From Rhodobacteraceae bacterium EL129 (GTDB taxonomy: Bacteria; Pseudomonadota; Alphaproteobacteria; Rhodobacterales; Rhodobacteraceae): a stretch of DNA of 64,000 nucleotides. Below, one piece after another: positions 26,652 to 35,418 of the stretch. Each line of letters begins with the position of its first letter. Within the stretch, counting starts at the first letter, position 1. The stretch spans positions 665,001 through 729,000 of the forward strand of contig ONZJ01000002.1 in the NCBI GenBank assembly GCA_900313005.1, in the 5' to 3' direction. Under the pieces are notes generated by a model. The model saw nothing but the letters and a program-made list of their open reading frames with translations. It ran no database searches and was not told where the DNA came from. The translations under genes were made by a program, and so were the position numbers.

Positions 26652-27818
26652 TCAGCCGGTGCGACGTGGCTGTACGCTGCGCAGCAGACCACCCTGATCG
26701 CGTTGAATCTTGCCGTCAAGTTCAAGGTCCAGCAATGCGGGCGACACCTGATGGGCGGGGCATCCCAGATCACGGATCAGCTGATCTTCGGCCAACGGTG
26801 TCGGGCCAAGGCTGTTCAAAATCTGAGCGTGAATGGCCGCGGTTTCTGCAAGACCACGTTTGTCCCGCGTTTTTATGGGTTGATCCATGTGTACGGGTTC
26901 CACCGCTTGCGGCTGTGGGGCATGTGTCTTGGGCAGGACTTCGATCACATCGGCTGCGTTGCGCACCAAATATGCGCCGTCGCGGATCAGCATGTTGCAG
27001 CCCGAGGCGCGCGCATCCATCGGATGCCCTGGCACCGCCAGCACGTCGCGCCCTTGATCAAGCGCGTCGCGCGCGGTGATGAGCGAGCCGGATTTCGCCG
27101 CAGCCTCAACCACGATGACGGCCTGAGCCAGCCCGCTAATAATCCTATTCCGGCGCGGAAAATGTCGCGCCTGGGGTGTGAGGCCCATGGGTTGTTCGGA
27201 CAAGCGCAACCCTTTGGCTGTGATGTCTTCGCCAAGCCGTTGGTTTTCGGCCGGATAGATAACATCCACCCCGCCCCCCATAACCGCAATGGTGCCGGTT
27301 TCGAGTGATGCCAGATGTGCGGCCGTGTCGATGCCGCGAGCAAGGCCCGAGACGATGACGTATCCTTCCGCTGCCAGATCGCCAGCCAGTGACTTGGCCA
27401 TGCGCTGACCCAATGACGACGCATTGCGCGCGCCGACCAAAGCAACACTGGGCCGGTTCAGGAGGGTGGGCTGGCCGTGCACCCATAACAGGGGTGGGGG
27501 ATCGGGAATGGTTTTCAGCTGTGCGGGATAGGCGCGATCCGTGATGCAGATCAGCTGCGATCCGGCGGCAATCCCGTCTTCGTATTCTGCCAAGGCGCGC
27601 TCTTTGGACCAGGCGGAATAATCCTTTACGCCTGCGTTGCGTGCGACGTCCGGCAGTGCGATCAATGCGGCCTGTGCAGTGCCGTGTTCGGACAAAAGCC
27701 TATAAAATGTCGCCACGCCCACACGGCGCGAACGCAGAAGGCGAAGCCACGAGATCCGATCATCTTCCGTGGTGGGTGGGAGTGGGGGGTGAGTGGAAGG
27801 ATGGGTATCCTCGGTCAT
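26652..27818 (-). CDS. dprA: DNA-processing protein DprA
   Basis: Single-stranded DNA-binding protein that loads RecA during natural transformation. From the ATG at 27818 (MTEDTHPSTHPP, preceded by GGCGGAG) it has 388 residues; an ATG at 27839 is less likely. The Rossmann-like core has SGLARGIDTAAHLAS, PRRNRIISGLAQAVIVVEAA, SGSLITARDALDQGRDVLAV and PGHPMDARASGCN. A winged-helix domain (about 325-385) closes the protein. Competence genes are not clustered here; the 216-base gap to topA holds no recognisable gene. Confidence 0.94.
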   Translation of the reverse strand: MTEDTHPSTHPPLPPTTEDDRISWLRLLRSRRVGVATFYRLLSEHGTAQAALIALPDVARNAGVKDYSAWSKERALAEYEDGIAAGSQLICITDRAYPAQLKTIPDPPPLLWVHGQPTLLNRPSVALVGARNASSLGQRMAKSLAGDLAAEGYVIVSGLARGIDTAAHLASLETGTIAVMGGGVDVIYPAENQRLGEDITAKGLRLSEQPMGLTPQARHFPRRNRIISGLAQAVIVVEAAAKSGSLITARDALDQGRDVLAVPGHPMDARASGCNMLIRDGAYLVRNAADVIEVLPKTHAPQPQAVEPVHMDQPIKTRDKRGLAETAAIHAQILNSLGPTPLAEDQLIRDLGCPAHQVSPALLDLELDGKIQRDQGGLLRSVQPRRTG

Positions 27819-27918
27819 CGTTGCTCCGCCTATCTGCAACTATCAACCTAAGGAGTTGATGGTTAACAGGGCATGAATCCTATCATGAAAATCATGAGGG
27901 AACCCGAGATGCGTGGTG

Positions 27919-28740
27919 TTATTCCTTAGAAACAAGGCCTGTTGCCAACCAGACCCGGTGAGGAATGTTCAGGGGGTCGTGGGGAAAGGATGCTTTCAGC
28001 AATGCAGCAAGAGCGGCGTCGAATCGTTTCGTAGCTTGCGTATTCAATGACGCTGCCACCCCGGCGCTGGCTCGGATCCGGCCGCGCCAAGCTGCGTGGC
28101 TATAGTCTTGGGGAACATCGAAAGATACGGTTTGCAGATGTTCAAACCCAGCACCGGCCATATCCCCAAGCCACGCGGGATAAATCCCGGTGCCACCAGC
28201 TCCTGCCCAATCGGGGTTGTGACGCAGGATCAAGGCCTCGGTGGCCTCGATCACAGTGCCGGGCAACGGCAACCAGTCAAAATGAGCTATCACCAGCCGC
28301 CCGCCGGGACGGAGCAGGCGCCGGATCTCCTGGGCGGCGCAAGAGCGATCGAACCAATGCCAGCATTGGCCCGCGGTGATCAGATCAAACTGGTTCGCGT
28401 CAAGGCCTGTTTTCTCGGCTGTTCCGGCCTGATAGGACACCTGAACACCTGCGGCCTGATCAAGGATACGGGCCTCTGCAATCAATTCGGGCGCGGGATC
28501 AATCCCGGTGACATGCAGACCCATCTCTGCCAGACCTCGCGCGATGGTGCCCGTCCCGGTGCCGATATCAAGTGCTTGTTGTCCGGGTGTTGCGAAGCCC
28601 CTGCTGGCCAGCAGATCAAAGAACTCCGTCGGAAACCCGGCACGGTGGCTGGCATAGTCCGAGGCGGTTTCACCAAAGCTTACCTGATCCCCAAAAGCGC
28701 GGAGAGCCTCAGGGTCTATGCCTGTCTCATCATTGGTCAT
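27919..28740 (-). CDS. Class I SAM-dependent methyltransferase
   Basis: A 273-residue Methyltransf_11-type protein. The SAM-binding motif I is ALDIGTGTGTIARGLAEMG near residue 58, followed by GIDPAPELIAEA and ITAGQCWHWFDR. Substrate unknown; such proteins modify small molecules more often than nucleic acids. The start ATG overlaps the tldD stop by 4 bases (ATGA), so it is co-translated with tldD, but this linkage does not reveal its role. Confidence 0.82.
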   Translation of the reverse strand: MTNDETGIDPEALRAFGDQVSFGETASDYASHRAGFPTEFFDLLASRGFATPGQQALDIGTGTGTIARGLAEMGLHVTGIDPAPELIAEARILDQAAGVQVSYQAGTAEKTGLDANQFDLITAGQCWHWFDRSCAAQEIRRLLRPGGRLVIAHFDWLPLPGTVIEATEALILRHNPDWAGAGGTGIYPAWLGDMAGAGFEHLQTVSFDVPQDYSHAAWRGRIRASAGVAASLNTQATKRFDAALAALLKASFPHDPLNIPHRVWLATGLVSKE

Positions 28741-30158
28741 GCGGCCGAGCCGCCTACGGTTAGGCCGCTAATCATCACGGTCGGCTGGCCCACGCCGACA
28801 GGCACCCACTGGCCCTGCTTGCCGCAGTTGCCCATGCCAGGGTCCAATGCCATGTCATTGCCCAAGGCGCGGATGTGTTCGAGTGCCGTGGCCCCATCGC
28901 CGATCAAGGTGGCACCGGTGACAGGTGCACCGACCTTGCCATTTTTAACGCGGTAGGCCTCGGTGCAGCTAAAGACAAACTTGCCGTTGGTGATGTCCAC
29001 CTGACCTCCGCCGAAGCCCACCGCATAGATGCCGTCTTTGAGGTCCGCCACGATATCTTCGGGCGCGGTTTCGCCGCCCAACATATAGGTGTTGGTCATG
29101 CGCGGCATGGGGGCGTGAGCGTAGCTTTCTCGTCTCCCGTTACCGGTCGCCTCGACCCCCATCAGACGCGCGTTCTGACGGTCCTGCATATAACCTACCA
29201 GAATGCCGTCTTCGATCAGGGTGTTCTTGCCCGACGGTGTGCCTTCGTCATCCACTGATATCGAGCCGCGCCGATCCGGGATCGTGCCATCGTCCAACAC
29301 CGTTACACCCGGGGCTGCGATACGTTGGCCCATGAGGCCGGCAAAGGCGGATGTGCCTTTGCGGTTGAAATCCCCCTCAAGGCCATGGCCGATGGCCTCA
29401 TGCAGCAAAATGCCGGGCCAGCCAGGGCCAAGCACGACATCCATGACGCCCGCAGGAGCAGGTTTCGCCTGCAAGTTCACAAGGGCGATACGCAAGGCTT
29501 CGCGCACTTTGGATTGCCAGTGCGCAGGCTCCATCAACGTATCCAAAGCAAAGCGTCCACCGCCTCCGGCGCTGCCTTGTTCGCGGCGGCCGTTCTGCTC
29601 GGCAATGACGGACACGTTCAGGCGGGTCATGGGGCGGGTGTCCTGGACGTCTTGCCCGTCTGGGCGCAGGATGACGACCTCTTGATGCGACGCGGCAATC
29701 GAGGCGGTCACCTGCACAATGCGCGGATCGAGGCTGCGGGCAAAGGCGTCGATTTCGCGCAGAGTGTCGATTTTGGTGGCAAAGGGCATTCCAGCTATGG
29801 GGTCTGCATCGGTGTAGAGTTTGCTGTTGGTTGACGCGGGGGGTAGGGCCAGCGAGCCGCCGCCGTCGCCCACCGCGAGGCGCGCGGTGGCCACGGCGCG
29901 TTTGAGGGCGGCGTCCGATATATCGGTCGAATGAGCGTAGCCCGTGACATCTCCGCTGACGGCGCGCAACCCGAACCCTTCGGAGGCGTCATAGCTGGCC
30001 GAACGCACACGGCCATCATCAAACACCAAACTCTCAGCACTGCGGCGTTCCAGAAAAAGTTCGCCGTCATCGGCGCCTTCGGTGGCAACGCGCAGGTGTT
30101 TTAGCGCTGTTTGTCGGTCGATCGTGTCCTCGAAAGGTCGGAATCGGTTGGTTGTCAT
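28737..30158 (-). CDS. tldD: Metalloprotease subunit TldD
   Basis: Zinc peptidase that with TldE degrades unfolded peptides and matures microcins or CcdA-like toxins. From the ATG at 30158 (MTTNRFRPFEDT, preceded by GGGAAAGAG) it has 473 residues; a longer frame to 30233 lacks family sequence. The metal site is LLHEAIGHGLEGD near residue 260. GVMDVVLGPGWPGILL precedes it, and the C-terminus has VTNGKFVFSCTEAYRV-like DITNGKFVFSCTEAYR. The gene diverges from the cytochrome oxidase operon; no tldE is in the window. Confidence 0.94.
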   Translation of the reverse strand: MTTNRFRPFEDTIDRQTALKHLRVATEGADDGELFLERRSAESLVFDDGRVRSASYDASEGFGLRAVSGDVTGYAHSTDISDAALKRAVATARLAVGDGGGSLALPPASTNSKLYTDADPIAGMPFATKIDTLREIDAFARSLDPRIVQVTASIAASHQEVVILRPDGQDVQDTRPMTRLNVSVIAEQNGRREQGSAGGGGRFALDTLMEPAHWQSKVREALRIALVNLQAKPAPAGVMDVVLGPGWPGILLHEAIGHGLEGDFNRKGTSAFAGLMGQRIAAPGVTVLDDGTIPDRRGSISVDDEGTPSGKNTLIEDGILVGYMQDRQNARLMGVEATGNGRRESYAHAPMPRMTNTYMLGGETAPEDIVADLKDGIYAVGFGGGQVDITNGKFVFSCTEAYRVKNGKVGAPVTGATLIGDGATALEHIRALGNDMALDPGMGNCGKQGQWVPVGVGQPTVMISGLTVGGSAA

Positions 30159-30192
30159 ATTGGCTCTTTCCCAGATGCGGCGAAGAAATTGA

Positions 30193-30204
30193 TGACATAT
30201 GTCA
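30193..30204. promoter_or_regulatory. Palindrome TGACATATGTCA in the tldD-ctaC divergent region
   Basis: A perfect 12-bp palindrome 35 bases upstream of the tldD start and about 150 bases before ctaC. On the minus strand it contains TTGACA, which could be the tldD -35 element, so a dimeric regulator bound here would block it. No regulator gene is nearby; identity of the binder is unknown. Confidence 0.4.
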
Positions 30205-30350
30205 AAAAAGCGTCCGTTTGCCGCAATGCTCATTCTTGTTTGTGCCGCTAGAATATGATTTTAACCGATGGGAACAACAATGGGAATCTGGTGCCTGAGA
30301 TGGTATCGTCTCATTCAATGACAAATACGCCAAACCGATCAGGGTGATTC

Positions 30351-31193
30351 ATGCGACGACTTCCAATCTTTACGGCCATTGCGGCCGCTTTGACTTCCGC
30401 CTCTGCTTTTGCGCAGGAAGGCCTTGAAATTATCGGTAAGCCGATCACCGGGGGCAAAGGCTTTCAGGAGCCTGTAACCGAATTGATGCGCGACATCGTT
30501 TGGCTGGACACAATGTTGCTGGTCATCATCACCGTGATCACGCTCTTTGTATGCGCGTTGATGGCAGTTTGTATCCTGCGCTACAATCGCAAGGCCAACC
30601 CGACGCCGGCGTCCTTCACGCATAACTCTCCGGTCGAGGTCGCATGGACCGTCATCCCGATTGTCATTCTGGTCTTTATCGGTGCGTTTTCCCTCCCGGT
30701 TCTGTTCAAACAGCAGGAAATCCCCGAAGGCGATATTCACATCAAGGCCACCGGATACCAATGGTACTGGGGCTATGAATACACGGACGAAGAGTTCGGT
30801 TTTGAGAGTTTCCTTCTAGATCGTGAAGCCCTGGAAGAATACGGATACAGCCAAGACGAATACCTTTTGGCAACAGATACCGCGGTCGTTGTGCCGATCA
30901 ACAAAGTTGTTGTTATGACAGTCACCGGTGCAGATGTGATCCATGCTTGGACGATTCCTGCCTTCGGTGTGAAGCAAGATGCGGTACCAGGTCGACTGGC
31001 GCAATTGTGGTTCAAAGCCGAGAAAGAAGGGATCTACTTCGGCCAGTGTTCCGAACTTTGCGGCAAAGATCACGCCTACATGCCAATTACGGTCAAAGTT
31101 GTCTCGGAAGAGGCCTATGCTGAATGGCTCGCTGGTGCCCGTGAAGAATATGCGGGTATCCCACGCGAGCGCACGATGGCTTTGGCTGAGTAA
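30351..31193 (+). CDS. ctaC: Cytochrome c oxidase subunit II
   Basis: Subunit II of the aa3 oxidase, which receives electrons from cytochrome c at the CuA centre. It has 280 residues: a cleaved signal peptide ([20 protein letters not shown]), two transmembrane helices (about 55-80 and 100-120) and a periplasmic cupredoxin domain. The CuA ligands are in [13 protein letters not shown] and [15 protein letters not shown]. The aromatic electron entry stretch QWYWGYEY is intact. It is the first gene of the oxidase cluster; subunit I is not in the window. Confidence 0.97.
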   Translation: MRRLPIFTAIAAALTSASAFAQEGLEIIGKPITGGKGFQEPVTELMRDIVWLDTMLLVIITVITLFVCALMAVCILRYNRKANPTPASFTHNSPVEVAWTVIPIVILVFIGAFSLPVLFKQQEIPEGDIHIKATGYQWYWGYEYTDEEFGFESFLLDREALEEYGYSQDEYLLATDTAVVVPINKVVVMTVTGADVIHAWTIPAFGVKQDAVPGRLAQLWFKAEKEGIYFGQCSELCGKDHAYMPITVKVVSEEAYAEWLAGAREEYAGIPRERTMALAE

Positions 31194-31239
31194 ACTCAAC
31201 CCGAGACCGGCCCTTTCAAGGGCTGAACCGAGAATGTGA

Positions 31240-31262
31240 GGCGGGTGCATAACCCGCCTTTC
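31240..31262 (+). terminator. Hairpin between ctaC and ctaB
   Basis: The stem GGCGGGT / ACCCGCC with a 5-base loop is followed by only TTTCCC. Just upstream another small inverted repeat (GGCCCTTTCAAGGGCT, 31209-31224) is present. Together they may partly end or stabilise the ctaC message so that the subunit is made in excess over the assembly factors. Confidence 0.5.
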
Positions 31263-31287
31263 CCACACCAAACCACCGGACGGTGAC

Positions 31288-32235
31288 ATGAGCGACGCCA
31301 GCCTGAACAGCACGCCAGCGCAAACCCAAAACCCCGATGCGGGTTTTGGCGATTTCTTTGCGCTTTTGAAGCCGCGGGTGATGACCCTGGTGGTGTTCAC
31401 GGCCTTTGTGGGCCTGATGTCGGCCCCCGTTTCGGTGCATCCCATCGTCGGCTTTGCGGCCATTTTGTTTATCGCAATTGGCGGCGGTGCGTCGGGCGCG
31501 CTGAACATGTGGTGGGAAGCAGATATTGACCGCATCATGAAACGAACCCGCAAGCGGCCGATCCCGGCGGGCAAGGTGACTGAAGGTGAAGCCTTTGGAT
31601 TTGGAACGGCCTTAGCGGGTATCTCAGTTGTCATGCTGTGGCTGGCCACCAATTGGGTGGCCGCGGCCATCCTGGCTTTCACGATCTTTTTCTATGTGGT
31701 GATCTACACTATGTGGCTGAAACGCTGGACCCCGCAGAACATCGTGATCGGCGGCGCGGCTGGTGCGTTTCCTCCGATGATCGGCTGGGCAGCAGCAACA
31801 GGTGGCATCAGCGTGGAATCAGTGTTGATGTTCACGCTGATCTTCATGTGGACCCCACCGCATTTCTGGGCATTGGCCTTGTTCATGAAGTCGGACTACG
31901 ACGAAGCTGGCGTGCCGATGTTGACCGTGACACACGGCCGAAAATCAACTCGCCTGCACATTCTGGTTTACACTGCCCTTCTGGCCCCTGTCGCGATTGG
32001 CGCTGCGTTTACCTCGATTGGCGGCCCGATCTATCTGGTTGTGGCGGTGATTTACAATGCGATCTTCCTCAAAGGCGCCTTTGATATCTGGCGTCGTGAC
32101 GAGGACATGGCCGAAGCGGATGCCTACGCTGTTGAAAAGCGCGTGTTCAAACACTCTCTTTACTATCTCTTTGCCCTGTTTATGGCGATCCTGGCCCAAG
32201 CCAGCCTTGGCGCTTACGGGTTGGGAGGTTGGTGA
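31288..32235 (+). CDS. ctaB: Heme o synthase (protoheme IX farnesyltransferase)
   Basis: Polytopic membrane enzyme that attaches a farnesyl group to protoheme, giving heme o, the precursor of heme a. It has 315 residues with about nine helices. The prenyl-diphosphate motifs are [20 protein letters not shown] (about residue 75) and the later [17 protein letters not shown]. It is followed at 4 bases by a tiny coxF-like gene and then ctaG, as in other Rhodobacterales. Also named cyoE. Confidence 0.96.
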   Translation: MSDASLNSTPAQTQNPDAGFGDFFALLKPRVMTLVVFTAFVGLMSAPVSVHPIVGFAAILFIAIGGGASGALNMWWEADIDRIMKRTRKRPIPAGKVTEGEAFGFGTALAGISVVMLWLATNWVAAAILAFTIFFYVVIYTMWLKRWTPQNIVIGGAAGAFPPMIGWAAATGGISVESVLMFTLIFMWTPPHFWALALFMKSDYDEAGVPMLTVTHGRKSTRLHILVYTALLAPVAIGAAFTSIGGPIYLVVAVIYNAIFLKGAFDIWRRDEDMAEADAYAVEKRVFKHSLYYLFALFMAILAQASLGAYGLGGW

Positions 32236-32239
32236 GCAT

Positions 32240-32401
32240 ATGAGCCTGTCCAAGCAACATGAGATGCACAAACGCCGGTTTAGCCGCAATATGGGCCTGG
32301 GCCTGGTGTTGGCCGGGTTCGTGGCATTGGTGTTCGGCCTGACCATTGCCAAAGTGTCGAACGAAGACTTTGCAGTTCCCACGGATGAGGCCGCGGAGTG
32401 A
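32240..32401 (+). CDS. CoxF-like small membrane protein, 53 residues
   Basis: A small gene between ctaB and ctaG that annotators easily miss. It encodes 53 residues: a basic N-terminus ([19 protein letters not shown]), one transmembrane helix ([20 protein letters not shown]) and an acidic tail. The pattern [11 protein letters not shown] matches what I recall of the CoxF proteins found at this position in alphaproteobacterial oxidase operons. Its start lies 4 bases after ctaB, and its TGA overlaps the ctaG ATG (TGATG). It is likely an accessory or assembly factor of the oxidase; its function is not defined. Confidence 0.82.
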   Translation: MSLSKQHEMHKRRFSRNMGLGLVLAGFVALVFGLTIAKVSNEDFAVPTDEAAE

Positions 32402-32982
32402 TGGCGATGGACCCCAAACAGAAAACCGTTCTGCAGTTGGTTGGTGTGGGCTTGACCATGGGAGCTTTGGCCTGGGCTTCGGTGCCGTTTTACGATTGGT
32501 TCTGCCGGGTCACTGGCTTTGGCGGGGTGCCGGGGGTGTCTTCGGTCGGATCCGACGATATCCTGGATAAAACCATCAAGGTGCGTTTTGACGCCTCAAA
32601 AGACCGCGACATGCCGTGGGAGTTCAAACCCATGGCCCGCGAAGTCGAGCTGCGTATTGGTGAAACCGGACTGGCCTTTTACGAGGCTTACAATCCGACA
32701 GATCGCCCGATCGCGGGGTCGGCCAGCTATAATGTCACCCCTTACGAGGCTGGGGCCTATTTTATCAAGATCGACTGCTTTTGCTTTGAGGAGCAGGTGC
32801 TGCAACCCGGCCAGCGGGTGGAAATGCCTGTTACCTTTTATGTAGACCCTGAGATCGTAACCGACCGGGATGCAAAATATACCCATACGATCACACTGGG
32901 ATATACATTCTATGAAATAGACTTGCCCGAGGCCCAAGCGGCCCTTGCGCCGGACGCTGAACCAGATACAACAACAAACTAA
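32401..32982 (+). CDS. ctaG: Cytochrome c oxidase assembly protein CtaG/Cox11
   Basis: Copper chaperone that delivers copper to the CuB site in subunit I. It has 193 residues from the ATG at 32401, which overlaps the coxF-like stop. One N-terminal helix ([20 protein letters not shown]) anchors a periplasmic immunoglobulin-like domain. The copper-binding [13 protein letters not shown] motif is present near residue 128, and [16 protein letters not shown] precedes it. ctaE follows after 25 bases. Confidence 0.95.
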   Translation: MAMDPKQKTVLQLVGVGLTMGALAWASVPFYDWFCRVTGFGGVPGVSSVGSDDILDKTIKVRFDASKDRDMPWEFKPMAREVELRIGETGLAFYEAYNPTDRPIAGSASYNVTPYEAGAYFIKIDCFCFEEQVLQPGQRVEMPVTFYVDPEIVTDRDAKYTHTITLGYTFYEIDLPEAQAALAPDAEPDTTTN

Positions 32983-33007
32983 GCCTTTTGAACGAGGGAA
33001 ACGACAG

Positions 33008-33808
33008 ATGGCACACGAAAAGAACCACGATTATCACATCCTGAACCCCTCAGCTTGGCCCTTGCTGGGCGCGCTGGCCGGGTTTGTCATGCTGTTTGGG
33101 GCGGTATTGTTCTTCCACGATCAAGGTCCCTGGATCCTGCTGATGGGCCTGGTGGGCGTCCTTTACGTGATGTTTGGCTGGTGGTCAGATGTGATCACCG
33201 AAAGCCATGTGGGCGATCACACTCCCGTGGTGCGCATCGGCCTGCGCTATGGCTTTATCATGTTCATCATGTCAGAAGTCATGTTCTTTGCCGCATGGTT
33301 TTGGAGCTTTTTCAAACACGCCATGTACCCAATGGGCCCAGATAGCCCCATCAAAGATGCGGTTTGGCCACCTGTTGGGATTGAGACATTTGACCCTTGG
33401 CATCTGCCGCTGATCAACACACTGATCCTGCTGTGCTCGGGCTGTGCTGCCACATGGGCGCACCACGCTTTGGTGCATGAGAACAACCGTGAAGACATGA
33501 AAAAAGGCCTGATCATTGCGATTGCATTGGGTGCGATCTTTACCGTGTTTCAGGCGTATGAATACGGTCACGCGGGCTTTGGCTTCTCGGGCAACATCTA
33601 CGGCGCCAACTTCTTTATGGCGACCGGGTTCCATGGCTTCCACGTCATCATCGGCACGATCTTCTTGTTCGTCTGCCTGATGCGCGTCTACCGCGGTCAC
33701 TTCACGCCCGAGCGTCACGTGGGTTTTGAGGCGGCGGCCTGGTACTGGCACTTTGTTGATGTGGTCTGGCTGTTTCTCTTTGCGGCCGTTTACATCTGGG
33801 GCGGCTGA
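33008..33808 (+). CDS. ctaE: Cytochrome c oxidase subunit III
   Basis: Seven-helix subunit III of the aa3 oxidase, 266 residues from the ATG at 33008 ([12 protein letters not shown]). Conserved regions are seen: [20 protein letters not shown] with the proton-relevant Glu, [20 protein letters not shown], and the C-terminal [20 protein letters not shown]. The frame continues upstream but that part is ctaG territory in another frame. A strong terminator follows. Confidence 0.97.
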   Translation: MAHEKNHDYHILNPSAWPLLGALAGFVMLFGAVLFFHDQGPWILLMGLVGVLYVMFGWWSDVITESHVGDHTPVVRIGLRYGFIMFIMSEVMFFAAWFWSFFKHAMYPMGPDSPIKDAVWPPVGIETFDPWHLPLINTLILLCSGCAATWAHHALVHENNREDMKKGLIIAIALGAIFTVFQAYEYGHAGFGFSGNIYGANFFMATGFHGFHVIIGTIFLFVCLMRVYRGHFTPERHVGFEAAAWYWHFVDVVWLFLFAAVYIWGG

Positions 33809-33836
33809 TCGGGCAGGGCCTTTGATTGAACTTACC

Positions 33837-33867
33837 AAAGGGCGTGCCACTGAGGCACGCCCTTTTT
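33837..33867 (+). terminator. Terminator after ctaE
   Basis: The stem AAAGGGCGTGCC / GGCACGCCCTTT, 12 perfect pairs with a 5-base loop, is followed by TTG. It closes the oxidase structural operon, so the DUF4272 and surf1 genes beyond probably have their own promoter or depend on read-through. Confidence 0.88.
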
Positions 33868-33884
33868 GCTTTGGAAGGCAGGCC

Positions 33885-34658
33885 ATGATGCCGACCTCTA
33901 AACTACAGATCATGATGGCCTGCGCCATTGTGCTGGGCATGACAGGCCCAACCCATTCCCAATCCGAAAATGATCTTGAACGCAAAGAGATGATCGAGGC
34001 GTTGGAGGCCAATGCCACCGAAGGTCAGCTGGCGCGCAAAGCGCAGTCGATGGATCAGCTTACAGCAATGGGCATTCCGGTGCTTGAAAATCTGCCTGTC
34101 ATCGCAGGTTTGTCTGACACCACGCGTCGCAGCAACGAAGAGGTGGCAGAACGTGCTATGGGCCTCATGATCATCGCTTTGAAGGGCGAAACGCTTGACC
34201 AGGATCTGGTGGATGCGGTGATCGGCCAATATGAGGCTGACGAGTACTTCACACCAAAAGAACTGGCGTTCCTCACTGACCCCTACCCGGATGAGCAAAC
34301 CCGGGTTGAGATGACATGGCGTTATGAAGGTGTGGCGGTCCTGCTTTGGGCCTTGGGGTTTCTGGATGAATTGCCGCCGCCCGATACAATTTTTGACGCA
34401 GGCATGCTGGGAAATGTGTTTCGGGAGCTTGGTCCCGATGGCTTGAAACGAGAGGCGCGTTTGCGCCCGCAATCCCAGATACTGGAGACCGCCGATATGG
34501 CCTATCGTCTCAACTGGGCCGCCGTGAATGCGCGGGTGAGTGACAAGCCCATGCCCGAAGGCTTGCACCCCGGGATCACTTATGAGCGTCACTATGCCTT
34601 GAACTGGCTTTATGGCTACGCAGGCCTTGCCTGGGACGATATGCGCACCGATACTTGA
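33885..34658 (+). CDS. Exported DUF4272-domain protein
   Basis: A 257-residue protein of unknown function. An N-terminal signal peptide (MMPTSKLQIMMACAIVLGMT, cleavage near THSQS) points to the periplasm. The rest matches the DUF4272 pattern: RSNEEVAERAMGLMIIALKG, EMTWRYEGVAVLLWALGFLD and a C-terminal ERHYALNWLYGYAG. DUF4272 proteins are usually described without a signal peptide, so export is notable. It lies between ctaE and surf1, where most relatives have no such gene. Its ATG at 33885 is only 18 bases past the ctaE terminator, preceded by GGAAGG. A role in oxidase assembly is possible but unsupported. Confidence 0.75.
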   Translation: MMPTSKLQIMMACAIVLGMTGPTHSQSENDLERKEMIEALEANATEGQLARKAQSMDQLTAMGIPVLENLPVIAGLSDTTRRSNEEVAERAMGLMIIALKGETLDQDLVDAVIGQYEADEYFTPKELAFLTDPYPDEQTRVEMTWRYEGVAVLLWALGFLDELPPPDTIFDAGMLGNVFRELGPDGLKREARLRPQSQILETADMAYRLNWAAVNARVSDKPMPEGLHPGITYERHYALNWLYGYAGLAWDDMRTDT

Positions 34659-34733
34659 GGGCAGGGGCTTGTCGTGGCGCGCGGGCTTGGTATAGCTGCG
34701 CGCATATCTTCCATGCTGGAGCCACGCGCGACC

Positions 34734-35414
34734 ATGTCCCGCTTTGTCATCCCCTTTTTCTTTGGTCTGATCGGCTGCGCCGTTCTGGTGTCCTTGGGGA
34801 TCTGGCAGGTGCAGCGTCTGGCGTGGAAAGAAGGCGTTTTGGCCGATATCGAGGCGCGGATCTCTGCCGCGCCGGTCTCGCTGCCTGATGCGCCAAATGC
34901 AGATGAGCACCGTTATCTTCCAGTGACGGCCGAAGGGTATCTAGGGCCGCGCTATTTACGCGTGCTCGTGAGTCGTAAGAAAGTTGGTGCAGGCTATCGG
35001 TTGATCACGGGATTTAACATCCCAGGATCAGACCCCATGCTGATTGATCTTGGCTTCTTAAAGGTAAGTGATGATCTGCCGGTTCTGCCCGCCGGTCCGG
35101 TCGTGGTTGAGGGAAACCTGCATTGGCCTGACGACCGAAACAGCTCCACACCTGAGAACGACATGGCAGGCAATATCTGGTTCGCCCGTGATCTTGAGCC
35201 GATGTCTGAGGCCTTACAGGTCCGCCCGTTGTTGCTTGTGGCCCGCGACGTGTCGCATTTTTCCCCGCAGGTGACGCCGTTGCCCGTCGACACTTCGGCC
35301 ATTCCAAACGATCACTTGTCTTATGCCATCACCTGGTTTTCGCTTGCGGCGATCTGGGCGGTGATGACCAGTTACTTCATGTGGCGGATGCGCCACCCTC
35401 TGAGAGAGGCCTGA
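34734..35414 (+). CDS. SURF1-family oxidase assembly protein
   Basis: Membrane protein that assists heme a insertion into oxidase subunit I. It has 226 residues from the ATG at 34734 (MSRFVIPFFFG); in-frame ATGs at 34713 or GTG at 34674 are alternatives since no clear ribosome binding site decides. Two helices frame a periplasmic domain: FFFGLIGCAVLVSLGIWQVQ at the N-terminus and YAITWFSLAAIWAVMTSYFM at the C-terminus. The family signature LGIWQVQRLAWK is present. thrC starts 5 bases after its stop. Confidence 0.9.
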   Translation: MSRFVIPFFFGLIGCAVLVSLGIWQVQRLAWKEGVLADIEARISAAPVSLPDAPNADEHRYLPVTAEGYLGPRYLRVLVSRKKVGAGYRLITGFNIPGSDPMLIDLGFLKVSDDLPVLPAGPVVVEGNLHWPDDRNSSTPENDMAGNIWFARDLEPMSEALQVRPLLLVARDVSHFSPQVTPLPVDTSAIPNDHLSYAITWFSLAAIWAVMTSYFMWRMRHPLREA

Positions 35415-35418
35415 CGAC

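Noticed and set aside
33272..34018. Minus-strand open frame antisense to ctaE and the DUF4272 gene
   Set aside because: Crosses a strong terminator hairpin and two well-supported plus-strand genes; no family resemblance.
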